Positions 24,014 to 33,560 of a stretch of 40,011 nucleotides of DNA are shown here, piece by piece. This DNA comes from Tissierella praeacuta DSM 18095 (GTDB taxonomy: Bacteria > Bacillota > Clostridia > Tissierellales > Tissierellaceae). The stretch lies in the NCBI RefSeq assembly GCF_900128955.1, contig NZ_FQTY01000021.1, positions 1 through 40,011 on the forward strand, read 5' to 3'. The translations under genes were made by a program, and so were the position numbers. How positions within the stretch are numbered: position 1 is the first letter of the stretch; each line of letters opens with the position of its first letter. The notes under the pieces are model-generated. The model was given only the letters and a program-made list of their open reading frames with translations, made no database searches and was not told the DNA's origin.

Positions 24014-26428
24014 GTGAATAATAATATTGAATTACTTGCTCCCGTAGGTAGCATGGAGTCATTATATGCTGCTGTGCAAAATGGAGCAAATGCAGTTTAC
24101 TTAGGTGGGAAACTTTTTAACGCAAGGCAATATGCCTCTAATTTTGATTTTGATGAATTAAAAGAGGCTGTTACTTATGCTCATTTAAGAGGTGTTAAGG
24201 TATATGTAACGGCTAATATTTTAGTAGATAATTCTGAGATGGAAGATGTAATAGATTATATTAAATTCCTATACGAAGTAGATGTAGATGGTATTATCGT
24301 ACAGGATTTAGGATTAGCCTATCTTATAAGAAAATTCTTTCCTGATCTTCACATTCATGGAAGTACACAAATGACAATAAATAATTTATCAGGAGCAGAA
24401 TTTGTTTATGATATGGGATTTACCAGGGTTGTACTAGCCCGTGAAACACCTATAGATGAAATAAGATATATTCATAAAAATACCCCCATTGAATTAGAAG
24501 CATTTATTCATGGGGCTCTTTGCGTTTGTTATTCTGGTCAATGTTTAATGAGCAGTCTTATTGGAGGTAGAAGTGGAAATAGAGGTAAATGTGCACAGCC
24601 CTGTAGGATGCCTTCTTCTTTAGTAGATGGTAATGGTAATATAGTTAAGAATTGGGATAAAAAACATTTACTTAGCCCTAGAGACTTAAATACATTAGAA
24701 AATCTTGAAGAACTAATAGATAGTGGAATTGTATCACTAAAGATAGAAGGAAGAATGAAGAGGGCAGAATATGTGGCTACTGTAGTAAAAAACTATAGAA
24801 AAGTATTAGACCAGGGTAGTGGAAGTTTAAAATTAGAAGATAAAAAGGATGTAGAGCAAATATTTAATAGAGGTTTTACTAAAGGTTTAACATTTGGAGA
24901 TTTTGGTAGGGATTTTATCACTGTAGAAAGACCAGATAATAGAGGAATCTTAGTGGGGAAAGTAATAAGAGCAGATAAATATAATATTTTTATAGAACTT
25001 GAAACAGATATAGATGAAGGTGATGGTTTAGAATTTATCACTGCAAGGGGTGAATACAAAGGTATAAAAGCTCCGTTTAATAGTAAAAAGGGAACGAAAA
25101 TGAAATTAAAAAATCCGGGATATATATTAAATGATTCTTTAGTATATAAGACATCCAGTGTTAACTTATTGAATCGTGCTAAGGAAAGTTATCAACAAGA
25201 AAACATTAAAAATCCTATAGATATGGAGATTGACATAAATATAGGAGAAAGCCCAAAACTAATGGTCATGTTTAAAGGAAGAATGGTTACAGAAGTAGCT
25301 GATGTAAAGGTAGAAAAATCTGAAAGAATTGCACTTACAAAAGAGAAGATAAAAGAACAATTATCTAAACTTGGAGATACTACTTATACTTTAAATAATA
25401 TAAATATAAATCTAGAGGATAATTCTTATTTACCAGTATCTGTATTGAATTCTTTAAGGCGAGAAGCTATAGAGAGATTAGATGATTTATTAAAGAATAT
25501 GAATCATAGAAATTCTATAGATGAAGAAATATATAATGATAAAAAACAAAAGTTTTTCCAATATAAGAATACAGGAAAAGAATTAAATAATATGCTGAGT
25601 CTAAAGGTTAATAGTATAGAACAATTTAATCAATTAGATTTAAATAAATTTGATAGGATTTATTTAGGATTTTATAATGATTTAGCGGCAGTTATTTCTA
25701 AAGTTAAACAATATAATAAACAGGCATATATCTGGACTAATAAGATTTTATACCAAAAAGATTTAGAAAATCTAGGTGAGATTATAGACCCAATAAAGAA
25801 TAAGTTGGATGGTGTTTCAGTATCTAATTTAGGTAGTTTAAAGTATATAAAGGATAGATTTGATTTAAAAATCCATGGTGATATTGGATTAAATGTATTT
25901 AATAGCTTTACCTTAGATTATCTAGATAATATAGGGCTAGATAGTATCGCCTTATCACCTGAATTAAACTTAAATCAAATTAAAAAAATTGAAGAATCAT
26001 CCAATGCCTTTACAGAAGTTATAGTTTATGGTTATCTACCAGTTATGGTAACAAAACATTGCCCTATGTCCTTAGTAAAAGGTTGTAAAGATGACAAGAA
26101 TTGTATTCGTTGCAATTTTTCAAAAGGATATGGTATAAAAGATAGAATTGGAGCTACATTCTATATGGAGCGAAAAGAAGGATTTTCAAATATTTATAAT
26201 TCCGTACCATTAATGGTAATAGATAGTTTAAATCAAATAAAAAATAGTGGGATTTCAATGGTACGATTAGATTTTACAATTGAAACAAATGGAATTAGAG
26301 AAATTCAAAAAATTCATTATGATTATATTAATAATCAAATAGGAGAAAAAGAGGTAAAAGAATTTTTAAATAGATTTAAAGAAGATAAGAACATAACAAA
26401 TGGCCACTATTTTAGAGGTGTCATGTGA
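24014..26428 (+). CDS. U32-family peptidase-like protein with DUF3656 domain
   Basis: An 804-residue protein. The N-terminal half is a U32 TIM-barrel: ELLAPVGSMESLYAAVQNGA, VYLGGKLFNARQYA, HGSTQMTINN, and the U32 signature region EAFIHGALCVCYSGQCLMSS with GNRGKCAQPCR. Four cysteines there fit the iron-sulphur/metal site seen in relatives. The C-terminal half has a DUF3656-like region and a second cysteine set KHCPMSLVKGCKDDKNCIRC. Relatives such as RlhA and TrhP hydroxylate rRNA or tRNA bases using prephenate, so RNA hydroxylation is as likely as proteolysis. It starts at GTG 24014, a somewhat long 13 bases from AAGGAGG. Confidence 0.85.
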   Translation: MNNNIELLAPVGSMESLYAAVQNGANAVYLGGKLFNARQYASNFDFDELKEAVTYAHLRGVKVYVTANILVDNSEMEDVIDYIKFLYEVDVDGIIVQDLGLAYLIRKFFPDLHIHGSTQMTINNLSGAEFVYDMGFTRVVLARETPIDEIRYIHKNTPIELEAFIHGALCVCYSGQCLMSSLIGGRSGNRGKCAQPCRMPSSLVDGNGNIVKNWDKKHLLSPRDLNTLENLEELIDSGIVSLKIEGRMKRAEYVATVVKNYRKVLDQGSGSLKLEDKKDVEQIFNRGFTKGLTFGDFGRDFITVERPDNRGILVGKVIRADKYNIFIELETDIDEGDGLEFITARGEYKGIKAPFNSKKGTKMKLKNPGYILNDSLVYKTSSVNLLNRAKESYQQENIKNPIDMEIDINIGESPKLMVMFKGRMVTEVADVKVEKSERIALTKEKIKEQLSKLGDTTYTLNNININLEDNSYLPVSVLNSLRREAIERLDDLLKNMNHRNSIDEEIYNDKKQKFFQYKNTGKELNNMLSLKVNSIEQFNQLDLNKFDRIYLGFYNDLAAVISKVKQYNKQAYIWTNKILYQKDLENLGEIIDPIKNKLDGVSVSNLGSLKYIKDRFDLKIHGDIGLNVFNSFTLDYLDNIGLDSIALSPELNLNQIKKIEESSNAFTEVIVYGYLPVMVTKHCPMSLVKGCKDDKNCIRCNFSKGYGIKDRIGATFYMERKEGFSNIYNSVPLMVIDSLNQIKNSGISMVRLDFTIETNGIREIQKIHYDYINNQIGEKEVKEFLNRFKEDKNITNGHYFRGVM

Positions 26429-26441
26429 TTGAGGTGTTAAA

Positions 26442-28820
26442 ATGAATTTAAAGACTTTAAAAACATTAGAATATAATAAAATAATAGACTTACTTATTGA
26501 AAAGGCTGAGTCAAGCTTGGGAAAAGAGAAGATAAGAACCATAAAACCTTTAACAAATATACAAGATATAGAGTATCTCCAAAGAGAAACAGAGGAAGCC
26601 TATACATTATTAATTAAAAGGGGAGCACCTCCATTATATGGAATACACAGTATTACACCAGAAGTAAAAAGAGCAGAAATAGGAGGAGCCCTTAGTCCTT
26701 CTGGACTTCTTAGAATATCAGACTCGTTGAGGGTATCTAGGGGACTAAAAAATTATATAAAAGAAACAAAAGAGGATAAAGCTTCCGATTATCCTATAAT
26801 AGAAGGATTGGTTGAAGAACTCAGGGTTTTTAAGTCTATTGAAGATGAAATAAATAATGCAATAATATCAGATAATGAAATATCAGATAATGCCAGTTCA
26901 ACACTCAAGAGTATTAGAAGACAGATAATTAGTAAAAATGAATCCGTAAAGGATAAATTAAACTCCATAATAAATTCTCAAAACAATAAAAAATATCTTC
27001 AAGACAGCATTGTAACCATTAGAGAAGGAAGATATGTAATACCAGTTAAAGCAGAAAATAGAGGAAATGTACCAGGATTAGTCCATGATATGAGTGGAAG
27101 TGGAGCAACGTTATTTATAGAACCTATGGCAGTAGTACAGCTAAATAATGAGCTGAGAGAACTAGAACTAAAAGAAAGAGAAGAGATAGAAAGAATTTTA
27201 AGGGAACTTTCAAACTTAGTTGCAGAAGAGTCGGAAGGGATTGCAAATAATCAAAATATTCTTCAAGAATTGGACTTTGTTTTTGCTAAAGGAAAACTTG
27301 CTCTCGATATGAAAGCCACAAGACCTATACTAAATGAAAAAGGATATATAAACATTAAAAAAGGTCGTCATCCACTATTAAATGTGGCAAAAATAGTGCC
27401 AATAGATGTATATTTAGGGAAAGATTTTAACTCTTTAATAATAACAGGACCAAATACAGGTGGTAAAACCGTTACATTAAAAACTGTAGGATTACTTACT
27501 TTAATGGCTCAATCAGGACTTCATATTCCTGCTGATTTCAACTCGGAGATAGCTGTATTTAATCAAGTATTTGCAGATATTGGAGATGAGCAAAGTATAG
27601 AACAGTCCCTATCTACTTTTTCTTCTCATATGGTAAATATAGTAGATATACTAGATAAGGTAGAATATAATAGTTTAATTCTTTTTGATGAGCTAGGTGC
27701 AGGAACAGATCCTACAGAAGGTGCTGCTCTTGCTATGTCAATACTTGATCATTTACTCAAATTAAATGTCCGAACTATTGCTACAACTCATTATAGCCAA
27801 TTGAAACTATATGCTCTAACCACAGAAGGTGTAAGAAATGCCTCAGTAGAATTTGATGTGGAAACATTAAGTCCTACTTATAGATTACTTATTGGAGTGC
27901 CAGGTAAATCAAATGCTTTTGAAATATCTAAAAGGCTTGGGTTACAAGAATATATTATAGACTATGCAAAGGATCTTATTTCAAAGGAAAATGTGGAATT
28001 TGAAGATGTATTACAAGCTATGGAAAAAGATAGACTGGCTACTGAGGAAAATAGACAAGAGGCTGAAAGGTATAGACTAGAAGTAGAAAGATTAAAGAAG
28101 GATTTAGAAATAGAAAAAGATAAGACAAAAGAAATGAGAGATAAAATTTTATTTAAGGCTAAGGAAGAGGCTAGAGATATAATAAAATTGGCCAAGGAAG
28201 ATGCAGATTCTATTGTAGAAGAATTAAGAGAAATTTCTTCTGAAATAGAAAAGGATAGAAATAGAAAACTTCAAGAAGCACAGGATAAATTAAAGTCTAA
28301 ATTAAATAAGGCTGAAGGAGAGATATCTCGTAATGTGTTAAATATAAAATCTAACAAACCTCCAAAGAATTTAAAGGCTGGTGAAACTGTAGAAGTTCTT
28401 ACATTTAATCAAAAAGGAACTGTACTTGATGAACCTGATGATAATGGGAATGTGAGAATTCAAGTAGGTATAATGAAGATAACTTCTCATATATCTACAT
28501 TAAAACGAGCCACATCAGATGAAGAGGAAAAGATTTATGGGAGTACGAAAAAAATTATGGGTTCTAAATCTAAAGATATTAAGAGTGAGATTGATTTAAG
28601 AGGAAAGAATTTAGATGAAGCTTTTTTAGAACTAGATAAATATTTAGATGATGTATATATTGCAGGATTAAAGCAAATTAATATAATTCATGGCAAGGGT
28701 ACAGGAGTCCTTCGAGATGGCATAAGGGGATATCTAAGAAGTCATAGGCATGTAAAATCATCGAGATTAGGTGTTTATGGAGAAGGTGGAGATGGAGTTA
28801 CAGTAGTAGAGATTAAATAA
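26442..28820 (+). CDS. mutS2: MutS2 ATPase/endonuclease
   Basis: A 792-residue MutS2. The core lacks the mismatch-recognition domain I of MutS and opens MNLKTLKTLEYNKIIDLLIE. Walker A GPNTGGKT is at 336-343, Walker B/D-loop includes LFDELGAGTDPTEG, and TTHYSQLKLYA follows. A long coiled coil spans about 515-640. The C-terminal Smr domain starts IDLRGKNLDEA (about 717) and includes IIHGKGTGVLRDGIRGYL. In Bacillus MutS2 acts on collided ribosomes and in recombination control. It starts at ATG behind GAGGTG, 14 bases after the U32 gene. Confidence 0.95.
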   Translation: MNLKTLKTLEYNKIIDLLIEKAESSLGKEKIRTIKPLTNIQDIEYLQRETEEAYTLLIKRGAPPLYGIHSITPEVKRAEIGGALSPSGLLRISDSLRVSRGLKNYIKETKEDKASDYPIIEGLVEELRVFKSIEDEINNAIISDNEISDNASSTLKSIRRQIISKNESVKDKLNSIINSQNNKKYLQDSIVTIREGRYVIPVKAENRGNVPGLVHDMSGSGATLFIEPMAVVQLNNELRELELKEREEIERILRELSNLVAEESEGIANNQNILQELDFVFAKGKLALDMKATRPILNEKGYINIKKGRHPLLNVAKIVPIDVYLGKDFNSLIITGPNTGGKTVTLKTVGLLTLMAQSGLHIPADFNSEIAVFNQVFADIGDEQSIEQSLSTFSSHMVNIVDILDKVEYNSLILFDELGAGTDPTEGAALAMSILDHLLKLNVRTIATTHYSQLKLYALTTEGVRNASVEFDVETLSPTYRLLIGVPGKSNAFEISKRLGLQEYIIDYAKDLISKENVEFEDVLQAMEKDRLATEENRQEAERYRLEVERLKKDLEIEKDKTKEMRDKILFKAKEEARDIIKLAKEDADSIVEELREISSEIEKDRNRKLQEAQDKLKSKLNKAEGEISRNVLNIKSNKPPKNLKAGETVEVLTFNQKGTVLDEPDDNGNVRIQVGIMKITSHISTLKRATSDEEEKIYGSTKKIMGSKSKDIKSEIDLRGKNLDEAFLELDKYLDDVYIAGLKQINIIHGKGTGVLRDGIRGYLRSHRHVKSSRLGVYGEGGDGVTVVEIK

Positions 28821-28841
28821 AAATTATATTTAGGATTATAG

Positions 28842-28877
28842 AAAGGATACTTGTTTTACTGTAGATGAGTATCTTTT
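28842..28877 (+). terminator. Terminator of the zapA-U32-mutS2 cluster
   Basis: AAAGGATACT (28842-28851) pairs with AGTATCTTTT (28868-28877, one G-U pair) across a 16-base loop, with a following T-rich run. It is weaker than the others because the loop is large. Confidence 0.65.
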
Positions 28878-28940
28878 TTATAATAAAAATTAAAGAATGT
28901 TAATTCATTTTATGACTTTATTGAAAGAGGTGGTGAGTTA

Positions 28941-30158
28941 GTGAAAATAGGTAAATTTGCTGAGAGTAACAATCTTACTATTGATACTGTTAGACATTAT
29001 ATGGATTTGGGATTGATTATACCTGAAATGCAAGGAGGGCATTATTATTTTGATAATAGATGTAAATCAGATTTAGAGGATATTCTAAGTTTAAAGGACA
29101 TGGGATTTACATTAAATGAAATTAAATCAATATTTATGTTTAAAAGACTAGGAAAACTTACTCCATATGAACAACATCAGTATTATAAAACATTTTTTGA
29201 AAGTAAATATGAGAGTATAAGAAAAGAAATAGAAAATCTTAAAGAAATTAGAAATAATCTCAAGAAAAAAATAGATGAATTACAGAGTTATAATAAAGAA
29301 GATAAAAATAAGATAGGTATTAATATTAGAAATTTAAGTATATTCAAATGTTCAAAATGTAAAGGAGATTTAATGATTTCCAAAGGTAATATAGATAGTA
29401 ATCAATTAATTAATGGAAGATTAAAATGTAATTGCGGAGCAGAATATGAAATAGATGATGGAATATTAGTGAGTAACAGTAAAGATATAGAGCATAGGCT
29501 AAACTTTAACAACAATTATATAGAAGAATATATAAATTTTACAGATATAGAATATCTGGATGGTGTATATAAAGGTTTAGAATTAATGCATAAAAAAATA
29601 AATTATGACAATTTTAAAAATAAAATAATATTAGAATTAGGTTCAGGTATGGGATTTTTTTTGAGACATATCTACGATGAATTACCAGATAATTCTCTTT
29701 ATATAGCAGTTGATAATGATTTAGGAAGACATAAATTTTTGAAAGGAATACTAGAACTTATAAATTGTAATAAAAACATAATATTTATATGTTCTGATTT
29801 TACTGAAATTCCCATAGGAAATAAGTCTATTGATGTTCTTGTGGATTTTTCAGGAAGTAGTAATTATGGTTTTGTGAATGAAGAGTTTTTATTAAATAAA
29901 ATTGATAATTATATTAAAGGGTCTGCTTGGTTAATAGGGACATATATAATGTTTAAAAACTTCAATGCAAATAGTAAAATAGATGATAAATATAGAAAGA
30001 ATTTTAATATAAACAATGTAAGGGAAAAAATAGAAGAATTAGATTATAAAGTTATTTATGAGGATATATCACAGCCTGTTAGTAAGGGAGGAAAATATGA
30101 AGATTATTTTGTAGAAGGAGAGGAAATATATTATTATTTATATTATGGCAAAAGATAG
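28941..30158 (+). CDS. MerR regulator fused to zinc ribbon and SAM methyltransferase
   Basis: A 405-residue fusion. Residues 1-70 are a MerR winged helix (KIGKFAESNNLTIDTVRHYM, DLGLIIPEMQGGHYYFD). Residues 84-118 are the dimerising coiled coil. Residues about 133-180 form a small zinc ribbon (C137-x2-C140 and C163-x-C165, FKCSKCKGDL and LKCNCGAEYEI), like Trm112/RlmA-type ribbons. From about 225 a Rossmann SAM methyltransferase follows, with motif I ILELGSGMGFF (230-240), acidic residue in AVDND (256-260) and SDFTEIPIGNKSIDVL. It starts at GTG behind GAGGTGG. The next gene is an MFS exporter with a MerR-type promoter. Plausible roles are drug sensing or target/drug methylation; the substrate is unknown. 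Confidence 0.85.
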   Translation: MKIGKFAESNNLTIDTVRHYMDLGLIIPEMQGGHYYFDNRCKSDLEDILSLKDMGFTLNEIKSIFMFKRLGKLTPYEQHQYYKTFFESKYESIRKEIENLKEIRNNLKKKIDELQSYNKEDKNKIGINIRNLSIFKCSKCKGDLMISKGNIDSNQLINGRLKCNCGAEYEIDDGILVSNSKDIEHRLNFNNNYIEEYINFTDIEYLDGVYKGLELMHKKINYDNFKNKIILELGSGMGFFLRHIYDELPDNSLYIAVDNDLGRHKFLKGILELINCNKNIIFICSDFTEIPIGNKSIDVLVDFSGSSNYGFVNEEFLLNKIDNYIKGSAWLIGTYIMFKNFNANSKIDDKYRKNFNINNVREKIEELDYKVIYEDISQPVSKGGKYEDYFVEGEEIYYYLYYGKR

Positions 30159-30174
30159 GGTTAACCCTATCTTT
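30151..30174. terminator. 24-base perfect palindrome overlapping the fusion gene's stop
   Basis: AAAGATAGGGTT (30151-30162) is directly followed by its complement AACCCTATCTTT (30163-30174). The stop codon TAG lies inside. With a short loop it can act as a terminator (tail AGTTATTT is poor), or be a protein-binding operator for the exporter promoter 37 bases downstream. Confidence 0.55.
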
Positions 30175-30210
30175 AGTTATTTCCAAAAGTAAATAATATA
30201 AAAAAACATA

Positions 30211-30241
30211 TTGACATTGGCTAAAGACAACTATTTAAAAT
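30211..30241 (+). promoter_or_regulatory. Exporter promoter with MerR-type 19-bp spacer
   Basis: TTGACA (30211-30216), 19-base spacer, TAAAAT (30236-30241). The overlong spacer is the hallmark of promoters activated by MerR-family DNA untwisting. The spacer has an imperfect inverted repeat TTGGC/GACAA (30217-30221 and 30226-30230), and AACTA/TAGTT (30230-30234 and 30243-30247) flanks the -10. The regulator is presumably the MerR fusion encoded just upstream. Confidence 0.7.
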
Positions 30242-30265
30242 GTAGTTAAGATAGGAGGAATCAAT

Positions 30266-31531
30266 ATGAAAGATAAAAGACAGAGATTAAATTTTGTATT
30301 ATTTTCATTTGGAAAGTTTGTATCTATTTTTGGTGCATCTATTTATTCATTTGCCATAGGGCTTCATGTATTAAAAATTACAGGTTCAGGATTAAACTTT
30401 GCTTTAAGCATTATAGTCAGTATAATACCAATGATAATTATAAATCCCTTTGCAGGAGTAATAGCTGATAAGTTTAATAAAAAGAAGATAGTAGTTGCTA
30501 TGGACATAGTAAATGGAGTATTTCTTATATTATTATATATAATTAGTAGTATATATGGTTTGAAAACACAGATGATATATATAAGTACCTTTATTACTGC
30601 AATTTTTACTACTATATTTAGTATATCTATGGAAGCGGCAATTCCCAATATTGTATCAGAAAATATGTTAATAAATATTAATTCCATTAGCAAGATTATA
30701 GACTCTGCATCTTCCATATTAGGACCAATGATTGGAGGAATTGTATTCGCATTTATAGATATTAGATTTTTTATTTTATTCAATGGAATATCCTATGTGC
30801 TTTCAGGAATATCTGAAATGTTTATAGATTTTAAATATAATTATGCTGGAAGTAAGGAGGAAGAAAATAGCAGTGGTTTTGTAGAAGATATGAAAGATGG
30901 ATTAGAATATGTTATGAAAAGAAAGGATATAATAGGGATTTTTAGTATATTTATTACCTTGAATTTTTTTATTGGCTTGTCAGTGACAATACCTTTACCC
31001 TATATAATTAATAATTTATTGGCATTGAATTCCAAAAGATTAGGAATAATTCAAAGTGCATTTCCAATAGGAATGATAATTGGTGCATTACTAATTAAAA
31101 AGATTATGAAGACAACATCCTATAAAAAGATTTTAATATTTTCCAGTTTAGTATTAGGTATATGTACAAACTTATTAGGAGTTCCAATATTGTTTAAAAA
31201 TTTATTATTTACTAATACTATATATACTTTATATTATTATGGAATAATGATTGTTTTTGGGGTTGCTATTTCTTTTATAGATATACCAATTATGTATATA
31301 TTGCAAAAATTAATACCTGATGAATATAGGGGGCGTGTTTTAAGTATTGTTATGAGTGTTGCTAAAATTATCTTACCAGTAGGACTAATATTATCTGGAT
31401 TCTTATTAAATATTATGCCAGCTTATTTTATAACAACTTTGGGAGGTATATTGTTATTTTTAATTAATCTATTAATTTTAAGCAAGAAAAGGAAATTACT
31501 TGTAGATACAAGCCAAGGAAGTCAAAATTAA
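30266..31531 (+). CDS. MFS exporter (macrolide-efflux-like)
   Basis: A 421-residue, roughly 12-span membrane protein of the major facilitator superfamily. It begins LNFVLFSFGKFVSIFGASIY and has the cytoplasmic loop 2-3 motif NPFAGVIADKFNKKKIV, resembling the MFS branch of MefA-like macrolide exporters. The middle loop (FKYNYAGSKEEENSSGFVED) separates the two six-span halves. It starts at ATG behind ATAGGAGGAAT and sits behind a MerR-type promoter and a MerR-methyltransferase gene, which suggests an inducible drug pump. The drug is not identifiable. Confidence 0.85.
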   Translation: MKDKRQRLNFVLFSFGKFVSIFGASIYSFAIGLHVLKITGSGLNFALSIIVSIIPMIIINPFAGVIADKFNKKKIVVAMDIVNGVFLILLYIISSIYGLKTQMIYISTFITAIFTTIFSISMEAAIPNIVSENMLININSISKIIDSASSILGPMIGGIVFAFIDIRFFILFNGISYVLSGISEMFIDFKYNYAGSKEEENSSGFVEDMKDGLEYVMKRKDIIGIFSIFITLNFFIGLSVTIPLPYIINNLLALNSKRLGIIQSAFPIGMIIGALLIKKIMKTTSYKKILIFSSLVLGICTNLLGVPILFKNLLFTNTIYTLYYYGIMIVFGVAISFIDIPIMYILQKLIPDEYRGRVLSIVMSVAKIILPVGLILSGFLLNIMPAYFITTLGGILLFLINLLILSKKRKLLVDTSQGSQN

Positions 31532-31620
31532 ATTTCATATATTAATATAGTAGTTTTAAATATTACTTGTATTTATACACATTATATTGTATATTATATA
31601 GTAATAATTATATATAATTC

Positions 31621-31836
31621 GTAGAATGAGCCAGTAGAATATTCACTGTGTTAAAGCGAGCTGGGATGGTGGAAGCCAGTACATAAGGAATATTTGAATA
31701 GAACTCAGGAGAATATATCTGAAATTAGTAGGATATTACGCTAGCAGCGTTAAAATTTCGAGTGGGCATTTGCCAACAAGAGTGGTATCACGGGGTAGCT
31801 CTCGTCTCTTATATTAGAGACGAGGGCTATATTTAT
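31621..31836 (+). ncRNA. Arginine T-box riboswitch (argS leader)
   Basis: A T-box leader. Stem I carries GCGAGCTGGGATGGTGGAAG (31657-31676). The specifier loop reads GAAT-AGA-ACTCAGGAG; AGA (31700-31702) is an Arg codon, agreeing with argS. The conserved T-box AGAGTGGTATCACGGG is at 31779-31794; its TGGT bulge would pair with a discriminator A. The terminator CTCGTCTC/GAGACGAG (31801-31824) follows. The T tract after it is weak (GGCTATATTTATTT). The 90 bases before the leader are extremely AT-rich, and I could not fix one promoter. Confidence 0.9.
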
Positions 31837-31853
31837 TTAAGGAGGTAATATAA

Positions 31854-33554
31854 ATGTTAAATTTTAGAGAAGAAGTTGTTAACTTAATTAAGTCACAAGT
31901 AGATGTGCTTACAGAAGAAGAAATATCATCTTTAATAGAAGTGCCACCATCTTACGATATGGGTGATTATGCTTTTCCAGTATTTAGACTAGCCAAGGCT
32001 TTTAGAAAAGCTCCACCAGTTATAGCTGAAGAATTGGCAGACAAATTTGGAGAAAATGAGTATTTTGAAAAAATAGAGAATAATGGTCCATATCTAAATT
32101 TCTTTATAAATAAAGGTAAACTTATTGAAGTTACTTTGAATGAAGTGAAAGAAAAGGGAATTAAATATGGTTCTTCGAATATGGGCAATGGTAAGACTGT
32201 TATAGTTGAGTATTCATCACCAAATATTGCAAAACCTTTTCATATTGGGCATATTAGAACAACAGTTATAGGAAATGCTTTATATAAGATATATACTTTC
32301 TTGGGCTTTGATACAGTTGCTATTAATCACTTAGGAGATTATGGTACTCAATTTGGTATGTTAATTTCTGCATATAAGAAGTGGGGAAATAAAGAAATAA
32401 TAGAAGCTGATCCTATAAATGAGTTGCTAAAGTTATATGTTAGATTTAATACAGAAGCAGAAGAGCATGAAGAATTAAGGGATGAAGCTAGATATTGGTT
32501 TAAAGAATTGGAAAATGGAAATGAAGAGGCTTTAAATTTATGGGAATGGATTAGAGAAATAAGTTTAAAAGAGTTTAATAAGGTATATGATATGTTAAAT
32601 ATTAAATTTGACTCCTATGCCGGAGAATCATTTTATTCTGATAAAATGCCAGCAGTAATTGAAGAATTGAAAGAAAAAGGTTTAATGAAAGAATCAGAAG
32701 GAGCATATTTGGTAGACTTAGAAGAGTATGGAATGCCACCGGCACTTATTATGAAGAGTGATGGTTCAACTTTATATACTACAAGGGATATTGCTGCTGC
32801 CTTCTATAGAAAGAAAACCTATGATTTCTATAAAAATATTTATGTAGTAGCTTCCCAACAAAATCTTCATTTTAAAGCTTGGATGAAGGTAATAGAGCTT
32901 ATGGGATATGACTGGGCAAAGGACTGTGTCCATATACCATTTGGTATGGTTAGTTTAGAGGATGGTACTTTATCCACTAGAAAAGGCAGAGTTGTATTTT
33001 TAGAAGATGTATTGAATACTGCAATTAAAAATACTTTAGATATAATAAATGAAAGAAATCCAAAATTAGAAAACAAGGAAGAAGTGGCAAAACAAGTTGG
33101 GATAGGAGCTGTAATATTCCAAGAATTATTTAATCAAAGGATTAAGGATTATGTATTCTCTTGGGATAGAACATTAAGTTTTGAAGGAGAAACTGGACCT
33201 TATGTCCAATATACCCATGCAAGAATAAATTCTTTACTTGATAGAGGAAAGTTTAATATAGATGATAATATAAACTATAGTATTCTTAATGTGGATGAAG
33301 AAATAAATATAGCAAGACTTTTATATGATTTTCCTAAAGTAGTAATAGATGCTATGGAAAAAAATGAACCATATTTTATTACAAGACATATAGTTGAAAT
33401 AGCAAAAGCATATAATAAATTCTATAATTCTTATCCCATAATTACAGATGATATAGAAATTAAAAAGGCAAGACTAATGTTATCTTTCACAGTTAAAACT
33501 GTATTGAAAACAGGATTAGATTTATTAGGTATTGAAGCACCGGAGAGAATGTAG
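31854..33554 (+). CDS. argS: Arginyl-tRNA synthetase
   Basis: A 566-residue class I synthetase that charges tRNA-Arg. An N-terminal Add-1 domain (about 1-105) precedes the HIGH-type motif PFHIGHIRTT, with VEYSSPNIAKPF just before it. The KMSK-equivalent region is GTLSTRKGRVVFLEDVL. The DALR anticodon-binding domain covers about 445-566 and contains GPYVQYTHARINSLL at its edge; the protein ends LDLLGIEAPERM as is usual. It starts at ATG behind AAGGAGG. The next gene begins 6 bases after its stop. Confidence 0.97.
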   Translation: MLNFREEVVNLIKSQVDVLTEEEISSLIEVPPSYDMGDYAFPVFRLAKAFRKAPPVIAEELADKFGENEYFEKIENNGPYLNFFINKGKLIEVTLNEVKEKGIKYGSSNMGNGKTVIVEYSSPNIAKPFHIGHIRTTVIGNALYKIYTFLGFDTVAINHLGDYGTQFGMLISAYKKWGNKEIIEADPINELLKLYVRFNTEAEEHEELRDEARYWFKELENGNEEALNLWEWIREISLKEFNKVYDMLNIKFDSYAGESFYSDKMPAVIEELKEKGLMKESEGAYLVDLEEYGMPPALIMKSDGSTLYTTRDIAAAFYRKKTYDFYKNIYVVASQQNLHFKAWMKVIELMGYDWAKDCVHIPFGMVSLEDGTLSTRKGRVVFLEDVLNTAIKNTLDIINERNPKLENKEEVAKQVGIGAVIFQELFNQRIKDYVFSWDRTLSFEGETGPYVQYTHARINSLLDRGKFNIDDNINYSILNVDEEINIARLLYDFPKVVIDAMEKNEPYFITRHIVEIAKAYNKFYNSYPIITDDIEIKKARLMLSFTVKTVLKTGLDLLGIEAPERM

Positions 33555-33560
33555 ATATAT

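Noticed and set aside
30364-30783. 139-residue minus-strand open frame inside the MFS gene
   Set aside because: It is the complement of transmembrane codons, which yields hydrophobic shadow frames; the sense frame has clear MFS motifs.
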